Origin: an uncultured Prevotellaceae bacterium
GTDB taxonomy: Bacteria > Bacteroidota > Bacteroidia > Bacteroidales > Bacteroidaceae
NCBI GenBank assembly: GCA_946406435.1
Contig: CAMJKP010000004.1
Coordinates: 1-64,000 of the forward strand
DNA: 64,000 bases
Reading direction: 5' to 3'
Made by a program: the position numbers and the translations under genes. The notes below the pieces were generated by a model. It saw nothing but the letters and a program-made list of their open reading frames with translations. It was not told the origin of the DNA and ran no database searches. Of this stretch, positions 1 through 7,530 are shown one piece after another (position 1 is the first letter of the stretch; each line of letters begins with the position of its first letter).

Positions 1-22
1 TTATTACACTTATTTCCGAGTG

Positions 23-30
23 CAAAGGTA
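23..30 (-). promoter_or_regulatory. Leftward promoter -7 element
   Basis: On the minus strand this reads TACCTTTG, a match to the Bacteroidota -7 consensus TAnnTTTG. It points left, so it would drive a gene outside the window. A CTTG about 20 nt upstream could be the -33 element. Confidence 0.45.
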
Positions 31-310
31 TGAAGTTTTTCCCTTTTGTGCAAGAATTTTTGTTTCATAAAGTTTGTGAATTATACCATGCAACACTTTT
101 TACAAGCGTGCAATAAAACAAAACCGCATTGCGATATGGTGCATTTTATGTTGCATATCTGCAAAATGTGCCCGCACACAGTATTTAAATGGAGGTCTCC
201 CATGTTGAAATCTATTGTATTACTGTTAGGGGACACAAAGACAAAAAAATAAAAAACTTCAGAAAATTGGTGTGTTTCAATAGAAATAATATGATTTCGA
301 TGACAGGTTT

Positions 311-371
311 TAGCTTGGTGGGCTTCAGCGAAGAACTTGCATAGCTTGGTGAGCTTTGCGAACAGTTCAAT
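311..371. repeat. Direct repeat, about 31 bp, two copies
   Basis: Two adjacent imperfect copies begin with TAGCTTGGTG at 311 and 342. Each is followed by a related GGCTTCAGCGAAGAACT-like segment. They lie directly left of the hairpin repeat group at 391-562 and may belong to it. No coding or RNA function is visible. Confidence 0.55.
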
Positions 372-390
372 ACTGCGAGGGCTGAAAAGC

Positions 391-562
391 CCGACACCTA
401 ATAGGGCAGTCCGTAAGGGCTGTTATTCGGTAGATGCATGATTAAAGGAGCGCTGTAAGTGCGACACCTAAAGACTAAGACTTCAGGTATCGGTCCTACA
501 GACCTCATCCCTCTAATATCGGCATATATAACAGCCCTAACGGACTGTCCTTTTAGGTGTCG
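391..562. repeat. Inverted repeat with GACACCTAA hairpin units
   Basis: The arms at about 392-426 and 528-562 are reverse complements over 35 bp with three mismatches and a spacer of about 100 nt. Within the block, three small units share one plan: a short palindrome (for example GGGCTGAAAAGCCC) followed by GACACCTAA. Two units point one way and one the other. A further palindrome, near 481-506, sits in the spacer. There is no open reading frame or transposase, so this resembles a REP- or MITE-like element. Its family is not known to me. Confidence 0.7.
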
Positions 563-1050
563 CTCCTTCAGAGCTCTTTCGACCACATGATAACCAACAA
601 CATACAAATGAAGAAATCCGCCGAACTCACGTTAAGACATTAAGTGGATATTGTTTTTGTTTGTTACGGATTTTATCGACTTCGCCTCCTTTATATATAA
701 GAGCCACAGCATAATGCGAATTAAGAGCTAAAAATGCTCGACAATACAGAGTAATCCAACAAAAAACAGGACATGACAAGCTATGACAAAAAAGTATCAG
801 GATTTCCCTAATAACATGCAAATAACGCAAAGGACAGAACAAGAAAAAGAAGTTGAAAACTCGCATTGATTTGCAAAAGACAATATCCAGATTGGTCAAA
901 AGGACAAGAAATGTATCAATGGCAAAGAAGAAAGTAACTGCAGATTTTCACAACATCCAAATCTTTATGGTAGAAATTTCCACTGGATATTTCCGTTTTT
1001 CGGACTAAAAAACAATATTCTTCAAATTATTGAAAATTCCCCTAAAAATA

Positions 1051-1082
1051 TTTGGAATTATTACAAACATTTTGTATCTTTG
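1051..1082 (+). promoter_or_regulatory. Promoter of LRR surface protein gene
   Basis: TTTG at 1051-1054 and TATCTTTG at 1075-1082 are separated by 20 nt, which is the classical Bacteroidota -33/-7 layout. The start codon lies about 40 nt downstream. Confidence 0.75.
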
Positions 1083-1123
1083 TAACCGTATTCATCCTTC
1101 CTAAACAATAAAACACGTGAGCT

Positions 1124-2098
1124 ATGGAAAAGAGTTATAACAAAATCCTTTTGACTGTATTGGCAGTTTTGTTGCCAATGATTAGTTATGCACATGATGT
1201 TGAGATTGGGGAGATATTCTACAATCTTAACGATAACAACAAAGAAGCTACGGTAACATACAAGGGATGCAACCCAGACAACGAGGATTACACAAGATTC
1301 GTTGTAATACCTTCAAGCATAACCCACAATGGCTCTAAGTATAGCGTAACCGGTATTGGAGATTGCGCTTTTTACAACTGCGTTAGGCTCAGAGCTGTTG
1401 CCATTCCAAACTCTGTGAAATCAATCGGTGATAAAGCATTTGCAAAGTGCAACGGACTCACTTCATTCACAATCCCAGAGTCCGTGACTTCTATTGGCAA
1501 TAAGGCTTTCTACCTTTGCACAGACATCAACACAATCAACATACCAAACTCCGTACAGAAAATCGGCAGTCATGCTTTCTTCGGATGCTCAAGCCTTACA
1601 GAGATTACTATCCCATACTCTGTTACATGTATCGGCGATAGTACATTCTCTTATTGTTCAAAACTCTCATCTGTCAAGATACCACACTCCGTGACCACTA
1701 TTGGTCGTGGCGCCTTCCGTAGTTGTACGGGCTTGACAACCATTAAGTTCCCAAACTCACTTAAACATATAGGCGAGGGAGCTTTTGCAAAATGCTCTAA
1801 CCTTACCTCTATTATTATACCAAACTCTGTAAAGAGTATTGGAGAAAAGGCTTTTGCAAGTTGCTTCGGCTTTAACTCTGTGACAATCCCAAGATCGGTA
1901 ACAAGTATCGGCAATAAGGTCTTTGCAGACTGCAGAAATCTCAGGACTGTGACCAATCTCTCAAAGACTCCTCAGAAAATTCACGTCAACACTTTTGCAA
2001 AATACTGCACTCTACGCGTGGCAAAAGGCTGTAAGTCAGCTTACGAGAATGCAGAATACTGGAGAGACTTCATGATTGTCGAAGATGATGTGATGTAA
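1124..2098 (+). CDS. BspA-like leucine-rich repeat surface protein
   Basis: A secreted or cell-surface protein of 324 residues. Residues 1-23 form a signal peptide ending near SYA. From about residue 70 to 285 there are roughly nine tandem repeats of about 23 residues with the pattern IPxSVxxIGxxAFxxCxxLxx, which is the LRR_5 (BspA/Treponema pallidum type) repeat. The last 40 residues (KTPQKIHVNTFAKY onward) form the usual capping segment of these proteins. Family members bind host proteins, other bacteria or matrix; the target of this one cannot be read from sequence. It is a single-gene unit with its own promoter and terminator. There is no evident lipobox or sorting domain, so how it is anchored is unclear. 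Confidence 0.9.
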   Translation: MEKSYNKILLTVLAVLLPMISYAHDVEIGEIFYNLNDNNKEATVTYKGCNPDNEDYTRFVVIPSSITHNGSKYSVTGIGDCAFYNCVRLRAVAIPNSVKSIGDKAFAKCNGLTSFTIPESVTSIGNKAFYLCTDINTINIPNSVQKIGSHAFFGCSSLTEITIPYSVTCIGDSTFSYCSKLSSVKIPHSVTTIGRGAFRSCTGLTTIKFPNSLKHIGEGAFAKCSNLTSIIIPNSVKSIGEKAFASCFGFNSVTIPRSVTSIGNKVFADCRNLRTVTNLSKTPQKIHVNTFAKYCTLRVAKGCKSAYENAEYWRDFMIVEDDVM

Positions 2099-2124
2099 TT
2101 TCGTTTTATTTCGTTTATGATAAC

Positions 2125-2161
2125 AAAAGGTGCTTACAAGAATTTGTAAGTGCCTTTTTTG
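2125..2161 (+). terminator. Intrinsic terminator after LRR gene
   Basis: A stem AAAAGGTGCTTACAA pairs with TTGTAAGTGCCTTTT (with wobble pairs in the middle) and runs into six T residues, about 30 nt after the stop codon. Confidence 0.75.
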
Positions 2162-2212
2162 CGAATCCAGCGACAAATACTCGTACTCTAACCAGAATTC
2201 GTCGAACTCACG

Positions 2213-3916
2213 TTATTTAAGTCTGTTTTCCCAATCATCCTTCAATTTGTCAACATCTTCGGCAGGAATATACTTTTTTAAGGCCTCTAAGAACGGATTA
2301 AAGCCAAAACATTCATTTAGGACTTTGCCTTCAGAATCAATAATGACAAAGGCCGGGAATCCAGGAACATCATATTTCTTCAGAATATCACGGGCATACT
2401 TAAAATCGTTCCAATCATGCCAACTCACCTCTCCCAACGGTTTCTTTTTCCACTCCGGAAGTCGGTCAGCTGAGATAGTTATCATTTCAAACTTATCCTT
2501 ATATTGCTTATAGAACTTTTCAAGCGTTGGTTTTGCCATCTGACACGGACCACAGCCTAAAGAACTGAATTCCAGAATAGTATATTTTCCTTTTCCCAAG
2601 AACTCATTCAGGTGATGAGGGTTGTTATCATAGTCGTACAATTCAAAATCAGCCATCATATCACCTTCTTCTACAACATCCACTTTTGGGGCAGTCTTAG
2701 GCTTTGTTTTGCTTCTGTACTCCATATCATTTTTGTACTTGATTTCACGAGCCTTTTCCATCTCTGCGACATCAACCGATGGCTGTGCATCAAGATTGCT
2801 TATGTCGTACACCCAGATGTGAGGCTGTTTTGGATTACGGGATCTGTTGTCGTCAGAGAACAGATATAGTCTCTTTCCATCCTCAGACGACATGATACGC
2901 TGACCGTAATGGTCAAGATAAAGAATCTTCTTCTTATTACCATCCCAATCATATAGTTCAACAGAATTTCCATAAATAAAGAGCGAATACTCCTCAAGTG
3001 GTAATTTCCCATATATATGTCCTTCTGGATCAGAGTCAACGAGAAGCACATATATGTTATCTTTATTAGTGGCGATTCGCAATTCCTCTGTATTACGTGA
3101 CAATGTTCGAGGATTAGTACCATACTCTACTGTATAATTAGAGTATTCTTTGTATAAATCCTTTACCACATTGATATTGTTGTCTTTATCGATGCTAAAT
3201 ATAAATGAATATCTGTTTTTATCAGCTCTGTAAATAAATCGTCCTTTACCATTGCCATAGAGATCACTATAATTCGTGTAAACTATACTTTTAACAATAT
3301 CAGGTACGTCAATACCATCTTCTGGCCAATAATTCAAAGGGATTATCTCCTGTTTTTTGTAATCTATGATAGATAGGATATGCCTTGCATCATATTTTGG
3401 CGTTCCTGCTATCAAAATCTTATTATCAGGCAAAGACACAAAGCAATTTGAATGGCTATAGAAACCTTTCAATTGAGACAAATCATATCTTTTCCACAAT
3501 AATGGATTAGCCATATCTGCATGATTCTTCGAATTGGGAAAGACTATCATTTCTTTCAATTCGACACCAACTCCGTCTGTTTCACTCAAAGCGAGTATGG
3601 AGTTGTCTTGTCCTTTCGCAAACCTTACAATAGCATTTAAGCACAGTCCGTTCTCGCCCCTCTTTGACAAAAGTTCTTGTTTTCTAAGTTCCGTATCCGT
3701 CAATTCCGTGCAATAGTAATTGTCGAAGTCAAAAGCAATTATTTTATTTCCGACCTGAAACCTTGTTTGGATTCCCACATCAGAAACATTATATTTCAGC
3801 TCTTTTCCCATCAGTTTCACACCACGCACATTCTTGTCTTTGCTATCAGCCAATGATGACAAAGACATTAAGAACAAGCCCAATAATGCAACAATACCAA
3901 AAGCTCTTTTCTCCAT
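2213..3916 (-). CDS. Secreted propeller-thioredoxin (TlpA-like) protein
   Basis: This protein of 567 residues has a signal peptide (1-24), a long beta-rich middle (about 40-390) in which YDLSQL and WVYDIS-like strands suggest a propeller of the kind found in Bacteroidota lipoproteins, and a C-terminal thioredoxin domain (about 425-555). The redox motif is CGPC in SSLGCGPCQMAKP, and the cis-proline region is VPGFPAFVIID. It probably acts as a periplasmic thiol-disulfide reductase or resistance protein of the TlpA/ResA group. Its partner protein is unknown. No lipobox cysteine is seen after the signal. It is monocistronic and converges with the LRR gene. The propeller call is inference; the thioredoxin call is firm. 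Confidence 0.85.
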   Translation of the reverse strand: MEKRAFGIVALLGLFLMSLSSLADSKDKNVRGVKLMGKELKYNVSDVGIQTRFQVGNKIIAFDFDNYYCTELTDTELRKQELLSKRGENGLCLNAIVRFAKGQDNSILALSETDGVGVELKEMIVFPNSKNHADMANPLLWKRYDLSQLKGFYSHSNCFVSLPDNKILIAGTPKYDARHILSIIDYKKQEIIPLNYWPEDGIDVPDIVKSIVYTNYSDLYGNGKGRFIYRADKNRYSFIFSIDKDNNINVVKDLYKEYSNYTVEYGTNPRTLSRNTEELRIATNKDNIYVLLVDSDPEGHIYGKLPLEEYSLFIYGNSVELYDWDGNKKKILYLDHYGQRIMSSEDGKRLYLFSDDNRSRNPKQPHIWVYDISNLDAQPSVDVAEMEKAREIKYKNDMEYRSKTKPKTAPKVDVVEEGDMMADFELYDYDNNPHHLNEFLGKGKYTILEFSSLGCGPCQMAKPTLEKFYKQYKDKFEMITISADRLPEWKKKPLGEVSWHDWNDFKYARDILKKYDVPGFPAFVIIDSEGKVLNECFGFNPFLEALKKYIPAEDVDKLKDDWENRLK

Positions 3917-3984
3917 TTCTAAATTTTACGTTTAATTTTAACGCCTACTCTTAGTTAGAATTATGATTCCTTTTGAATTTTGTG

Positions 3985-4017
3985 CAAATATAGCAATAAA
4001 ATTGCATACTCAGCAAA
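3985..4017 (-). promoter_or_regulatory. Promoter of propeller-thioredoxin gene
   Basis: On the minus strand TTTG (about 4014-4017) precedes TATATTTG (about 3985-3992) with a spacer of about 21 nt. The start codon is about 70 nt downstream. Confidence 0.65.
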
Positions 4018-4172
4018 TCTATTCATCATTTTGATAATCACCCTCCTTGTTTTTAACACCCATTAACAGCAAACAGACAAGCACAAGGAACATTCAGCAA
4101 ACCGACGTACTCGTATCAAGGTATAGCGTTCAGTCGCTATAAAGCCTACGATCCTCCCTTTTTCCTCCCTTG

Positions 4173-4287
4173 ATAATACCATTATAATACCATAATATTA
4201 CCATAATAATACCATAATAATACCATAATAATACCATTAACTATGGTATCTTAATGGTATTTTAATGGTATTTATATGGTATTTACA
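4173..4287. repeat. Mirror array of ATAATACC / GGTATTAT
   Basis: The left half (about 4173-4238) is a run of seven imperfect ATAATACC-type units. A short turn around 4240 leads into the right half (to 4287), which is the same word inverted, as GGTATTTTAAT-type units. The whole would fold into one long AT-rich hairpin. It sits in a gap of about 510 nt between a leftward gene and the tRNA. There are no spacers of CRISPR type. Confidence 0.85.
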
Positions 4288-4387
4288 TAGGAGCTATAAC
4301 GGAAGAAAGACGAAGAAACATGTTTTATGGTTCACTTGTGAAAGTTGAAATGATAATGCGTTTCCATGTTATCTTCGTAAGGACAAT

Positions 4388-4421
4388 AAAAAAAGCAGTT
4401 ACGAAAATCGTAACTGCTTGA
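4388..4421 (-). terminator. Terminator downstream of tRNA
   Basis: Read on the minus strand, AAGCAGTTACGA pairs with TCGTAACTGCTT, followed by a run of seven T residues. It lies 10 nt past the 3' end of the tRNA. Confidence 0.85.
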
Positions 4422-4430
4422 TTCTTAATG

Positions 4431-4504
4431 TAGCGGGACCGGGCTACGATCCCGGGACCTCCGGATTATGAATCCGACGCTCTAACCAACTGAGCTATCC
4501 CGCC
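4431..4504 (-). tRNA. tRNA-Met (CAT anticodon)
   Basis: The minus strand gives a full cloverleaf of 74 nt. It has an acceptor stem GGCGGGA/TCCCGCT (with a G-T first pair), AGCTCAGTTGGTTAGAGC for the D arm, an anticodon loop TTCATAA with CAT, and a T arm with a stem of five G-C-rich pairs. CCA is not encoded. The CAT anticodon fits elongator Met; an Ile2 tRNA modified to lysidine cannot be excluded by eye, and a tRNA scan with CAT-type classification would settle it. Confidence 0.9.
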
Positions 4505-4553
4505 AACACTCAATTTCGGTTATCACATTGCTGCTCTAACTGAATTGCGGGTG

Positions 4554-4561
4554 CAAAGGTA
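4554..4561 (-). promoter_or_regulatory. tRNA promoter -7 element
   Basis: TACCTTTG on the minus strand lies about 50 nt upstream of the mature tRNA 5' end. Confidence 0.6.
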
Positions 4562-4667
4562 AGCATTATTTTTGAATTCTGCAAATTTTTCTCTGTTTTT
4601 TTTCTGCTACAACCGCATTTAGCGCAAGTTTGAAGAATTATGTATACCAATGAAGGCAGTAAATAGT

Positions 4668-5110
4668 CTGAACGCAGAGACGCGAAGACGCTGAGATTAT
4701 ATGAACACAGAAAACACGAAAGAAACAGAATTTTCATCTGGCAACAAGCTGCAGAAACCACTGCGCGGAGCTACACGAATTACCCATTAATTCCCACGAA
4801 TTAATCATTAATATTTTAGAGAATAATTCAGGATACAGAAAGAACGAAACTTTTTCGTTAGTTTCGTGAGTTTCGTGTTCAGGAAAAACAAACCACAGAT
4901 ATTCGGGATTTTAGGGATATCAATCACGAGCGCAAGCGAATAATCTCTTCAATCTCTAAAATCTGAGTTCAAAAATAAGGGAAACGGATTTATCCGATTT
5001 ATCTGAGGCTGGCGCAGCAAGAGCGTGATTAACGAAAATCAGATACAACAGATACATCCGTTTCTTTTCCCCAAAAAACTTGGCGTCTTTGCGACTTTGC
5101 GTTCTGAAAG
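4668..5110. repeat. Nested mirror arrays
   Basis: This 440-nt gap contains at least three concentric inverted repeats built of different words. The outer pair is CGCAGAGACGCGAAGACGC (about 4672-4690) against GGCGTCTTTGCGACTTTGCG (about 5086-5105). Inside it, an ACACAGAAAACACGAAAG-like run (about 4704-4722) faces GTTTCGTGAGTTTCGTGTTC (about 4860-4879). Next comes a CGGATTTATCCGATTTATCTG run (about 4985-5005) facing CAGATACAACAGATACATCCG (about 5034-5054). ATTAATTCCCACGAATTAAT and an ATTTTAGGGAT / ATCTCTAAAAT pair add further levels. No coding frame is supported here. Confidence 0.75.
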
Positions 5111-5201
5111 AAAACATTTGGGACGATATTCGGCATTACACGTATAAGCATAAAAGAAAGATTGGAAGTTTGCCATAAAATGCCCAACTTCCAATCTTCG
5201 A

Positions 5202-5420
5202 TTATTTCAAAAAGAATATATACAAATCAATCACCAAAATGATCACAACTAAAATCAGCGCCCAGTACATCCAGCGGATGCGTTTCACCCTCTTTGGACG
5301 TTCAAGGTGAGGAACATAGGTTTCATCGCTATCATCGTTGTGATGATGGTGATGGTGATGGTGGTGATGCCCTAAAGGCATTGTACCCTGAACTGAATTT
5401 AAATCTTTAGAATCGGTCAT
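5202..5420 (-). CDS. Small His10 single-span membrane protein
   Basis: A protein of 72 residues counted from the ATG at 5420; a TTG nine nt further upstream is in frame but less likely. It has an acidic, polar N-terminus, ten consecutive histidines (about residues 18-27), then NDDSDE, a basic patch (ERPKRVKRIR) and one hydrophobic helix (about 50-70) near the C-terminus. A cytoplasmic N-terminus with a tail anchor fits the positive-inside rule. The histidines are encoded by mixed CAT and CAC codons, so this is not a cloning tag. The stretch could bind Zn, Ni or Co. The family is not recognised. It is a single gene with its own promoter. Confidence 0.7.
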   Translation of the reverse strand: MTDSKDLNSVQGTMPLGHHHHHHHHHHNDDSDETYVPHLERPKRVKRIRWMYWALILVVIILVIDLYIFFLK

Positions 5421-5446
5421 CGTTAACAAATAATAGTTTCATGGGA

Positions 5447-5454
5447 CAAAAATA
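5447..5454 (-). promoter_or_regulatory. Promoter -7 of His10 protein gene
   Basis: TATTTTTG on the minus strand, about 27 nt upstream of the ATG at 5420. Confidence 0.5.
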
Positions 5455-5549
5455 CAAATATTCTATTAGAAAATATGAGTATTGTCAATTAAATATTATT
5501 AAAAAAGAAAAAAAGGTCCTATTTCTGTTCATTTTCAAGGAAAAATGAG

Positions 5550-5557
5550 TAACTTTG
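5550..5557 (+). promoter_or_regulatory. Promoter -7 of IMP cyclohydrolase gene
   Basis: TAACTTTG followed by GCAACC, about 40 nt before the start codon. No clear TTTG is present 20 nt upstream. It may serve the whole cyclohydrolase-mre run, since no other promoter is obvious before mreB. Confidence 0.6.
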
Positions 5558-5596
5558 CAACCTAAAAGATACTTAAATATTTAAGATAACATTTTT

Positions 5597-6196
5597 ATGG
5601 CAGAAACAAAAAAGATTAAGACTGCACTTGTGTCAGTCTTTCACAAGGATGGTCTTGATGAACTCCTCAAGGAATTGAACAATCAGGGCGTTAAGTTCCT
5701 CTCTACTGGTGGTACACAGAGTTTTATCGAGTCACTTGGCTATGAATGCCAGGCTGTTGAGGATCTCACCACCTATCCAAGCATTCTTGGCGGTCGCGTA
5801 AAGACCCTTCATCCAAAGGTATTCGGTGGAATCCTCGGCCGTCGTGAGAACGAGGGCGACAAGGAGCAGATGGCAAAGTATGAGATTCCCGAGATTGATC
5901 TCGTAATCGTTGACCTCTATCCATTCGAGCAGACAGTAGCAAGCGGTGCTTCTCAGGCTGACATCATCGAGAAGATCGACATCGGCGGTATCTCTCTTAT
6001 CCGTGCTGGTGCAAAGAACTTCAATGACGTGGTTATCATCCCTTCAAAGGCTGAATATCCAATCCTTCTCGACATCGTGAAGAAACAGGGTGCAGCTACC
6101 ACACTTGACCAGCGTCGTGACTTCGCTACACGTGCATTCGGCGTTTCAAGCCACTACGATACAGCTATCAACGCTTGGTTTGAGAGCACAAAGTAA
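5597..6196 (+). CDS. purH: Stand-alone IMP cyclohydrolase (PurH N-terminal domain)
   Basis: The 199 residues match the MGS-like IMP cyclohydrolase half of PurH, which closes FAICAR to IMP in the last step of purine synthesis. Diagnostic parts are ALVSVFHKDGL at the start, LSTGGTQSF, the GGRVKTLHPKVFGGIL motif (about 66-81), DLVIVDLYPFE (about 100-110), and IDIGGISLIRAGAKNF (about 127-142). PurH is normally about 510 residues, with an AICAR transformylase domain following. Here the frame stops right after the first domain and repeat DNA follows, with no remnant of the second domain. A separate transformylase gene is expected elsewhere in the genome. The next gene is mreB, 177 nt away. Confidence 0.9.
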   Translation: MAETKKIKTALVSVFHKDGLDELLKELNNQGVKFLSTGGTQSFIESLGYECQAVEDLTTYPSILGGRVKTLHPKVFGGILGRRENEGDKEQMAKYEIPEIDLVIVDLYPFEQTVASGASQADIIEKIDIGGISLIRAGAKNFNDVVIIPSKAEYPILLDIVKKQGAATTLDQRRDFATRAFGVSSHYDTAINAWFESTK

Positions 6197-6354
6197 AACT
6201 CAATTTACTATTTGACGATTTACTATTTACTATTGATTTACTATTTGGATGATGTACTATTTCCAGTCTATCCATAAGCTAATGAAATAGTAAATAAAAT
6301 TAAGAGATAGTACATAAATCGTAAATAGTAAATAGTTAAATAGTAAAACTCAAT
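6192..6354. repeat. TTTACTATT mirror element, copy 1
   Basis: The left arm (about 6204-6262) is a tandem run of TTTACTATT-like units; the right arm (about 6285-6341) is the inverse AATAGTAAA run. The same order of imperfect units recurs at 10747-10886, so it is a defined element of about 140-150 bp rather than random low complexity. A 13-bp direct repeat, AGTAAAACTCAAT, flanks it (6192-6204 and 6342-6354) and looks like a target-site duplication, although part of it overlaps the array word. It separates purH from mreB. Confidence 0.85.
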
Positions 6355-6373
6355 ATCTGAAATATAATTAAAA

Positions 6374-7396
6374 ATGGGATTTTTCTCTTTTGTACAGGAA
6401 ATTGCTATGGACCTTGGCACCGCCAACACCATCATCATCAGCAATGACAAGATTGTGGTTGACGAGCCATCCGTAGTTGCACTTGACCGTCGTACCAACG
6501 AGATGATTGCCGTGGGCGACCGTGCCAAGAGCATGTACGAGAAGACACACGACAATATACGTACAATCCGTCCGCTGAAGGATGGTGTGATCGCAGACTT
6601 CACAGCCTGCGAGCAGATGATGCGTGGTTTGATCCGCATGGTACATTCAGGACGCCATCTTTTCTCTCCTTCTCTGCGCATGGTCATCGGCGTTCCTTCA
6701 GGCTCTACCGAGGTTGAGCTTCGTGCTGTCCGCGACTCTGCAGAGCACGCCAACGGTCGTGATGTATATCTGATTTTCGAGCCTATGGCTGCAGCTATCG
6801 GTATTGGTGTTGACGTAGAGGCTCCAGAGGGTAACATGATTGTTGATATCGGTGGTGGTTCTACCGAGATTGCTGTCATCTCCCTCGGTGGTATCGTAAG
6901 TAACAACTCTATCCGTGTGGCTGGTGACGAGCTTACCTCTGACATTCAGGAGTATATGGCACGTCAGCACAACGTGAAGGTTTCCGAGCGTATGGCTGAG
7001 CGTATCAAGATTCACGTGGGTTCTGCCCTTACCGATCTTGGCGACGAGGCTCCAGAGGATTATATCGTGCACGGTCCTAACCGTATCACAGCTCTGCCTA
7101 TGGAGGTACCTGTATGCTATCAGGAGATAGCTCATTGTATCGACAAGACCGTGGCAAAGATTGAGAATGCTGTTCTCTCAGCTCTCGAGAATACCCCACC
7201 TGAGCTTTATGCTGATATCGTAAAGAACGGTATCTACCTCAGTGGTGGTGGTGCTCTTCTCCGTGGTCTGGATACCCGTCTGCATAACAAGATCGGTATT
7301 CCTTTCCATATCGCAGAGGATCCATTGCATAGCGTAGCAAAGGGTGCTGGTATAGCGCTCAAGAACATTGACCGCTTCTCATTCCTCATGAGATAA
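6374..7396 (+). CDS. mreB: Rod-shape protein MreB
   Basis: A bacterial actin homologue of 340 residues, the normal length. It polymerises under the inner membrane and guides the elongasome. The actin-fold nucleotide motifs are visible: phosphate 1 at AMDLGTANT (about 11-19), phosphate 2 at MIVDIGGGSTE (about 155-165), and the adenosine motif LSGGGALLRG (about 289-298). VGVPSG-type and EPMAAAIG segments are also present. The N-terminal GFFSFVQEI can act as a membrane anchor. It is first of the mreB-mreC-mreD-mrdA-rodA run, all on the plus strand. Confidence 0.97.
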   Translation: MGFFSFVQEIAMDLGTANTIIISNDKIVVDEPSVVALDRRTNEMIAVGDRAKSMYEKTHDNIRTIRPLKDGVIADFTACEQMMRGLIRMVHSGRHLFSPSLRMVIGVPSGSTEVELRAVRDSAEHANGRDVYLIFEPMAAAIGIGVDVEAPEGNMIVDIGGGSTEIAVISLGGIVSNNSIRVAGDELTSDIQEYMARQHNVKVSERMAERIKIHVGSALTDLGDEAPEDYIVHGPNRITALPMEVPVCYQEIAHCIDKTVAKIENAVLSALENTPPELYADIVKNGIYLSGGGALLRGLDTRLHNKIGIPFHIAEDPLHSVAKGAGIALKNIDRFSFLMR

Positions 7397-7403
7397 GGTT
7401 GAT

Positions 7404-7500
7404 GCAGACACATACAAACGCAAAGACGCAAAGCCGCAAAGAATAAATCTTACCATTAGAGATACTGATTGACTTTGCGTCTCTGTGTCTTTGCGTTTTG
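7404..7500. repeat. ACGCAAAG mirror array between mreB and mreC
   Basis: The left arm, ACGCAAAGACGCAAAGCCGCAAAG (in part, about 7418-7441), faces the inverse CTTTGCGTCTCTGTGTCTTTGCG (in part, about 7473-7495) across about 30 nt. It fills the mreB-mreC spacer and overlaps the first possible TTG of mreC. The same word family forms the outer arms at 4668-5110. Confidence 0.85.
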
Positions 7501-7530
7501 ATTATACTTTCTAACAAAAACTACAAGGCT

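Larger units (their letters stand above)
1..1123. other. Non-coding gap with repeats
   Basis: No convincing gene is seen in the first 1.1 kb. Short open frames here lack any family resemblance, signal peptide or good start context. The stretch holds a leftward promoter near its left end, a direct repeat and a set of hairpin-bearing repeats at about 311-562, and the promoter of the LRR gene at its right end. The part from about 565 to 1050 is AT-rich and shows nothing I can name. Confidence 0.6.

Noticed and set aside
627..899. Leftward frame of 90 residues in the first gap
   Set aside because: Unusual amino-acid mix, no family likeness, overlaps low-complexity DNA and lacks a promoter or start context.
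4173..4287. CRISPR-like repeat array
   Set aside because: Units are about 10 bases, imperfect, without unique spacers, and turn into their own inverse half-way. No cas genes are near.
5316..5400. His-tag vector contamination
   Set aside because: Histidine codons are mixed and the flanks are normal genomic sequence with a Bacteroidota promoter.
6268..6945. Long antisense frame over mreB
   Set aside because: Mirrors the codon pattern of mreB; protein is Ser/Thr/Arg-rich with no domains.
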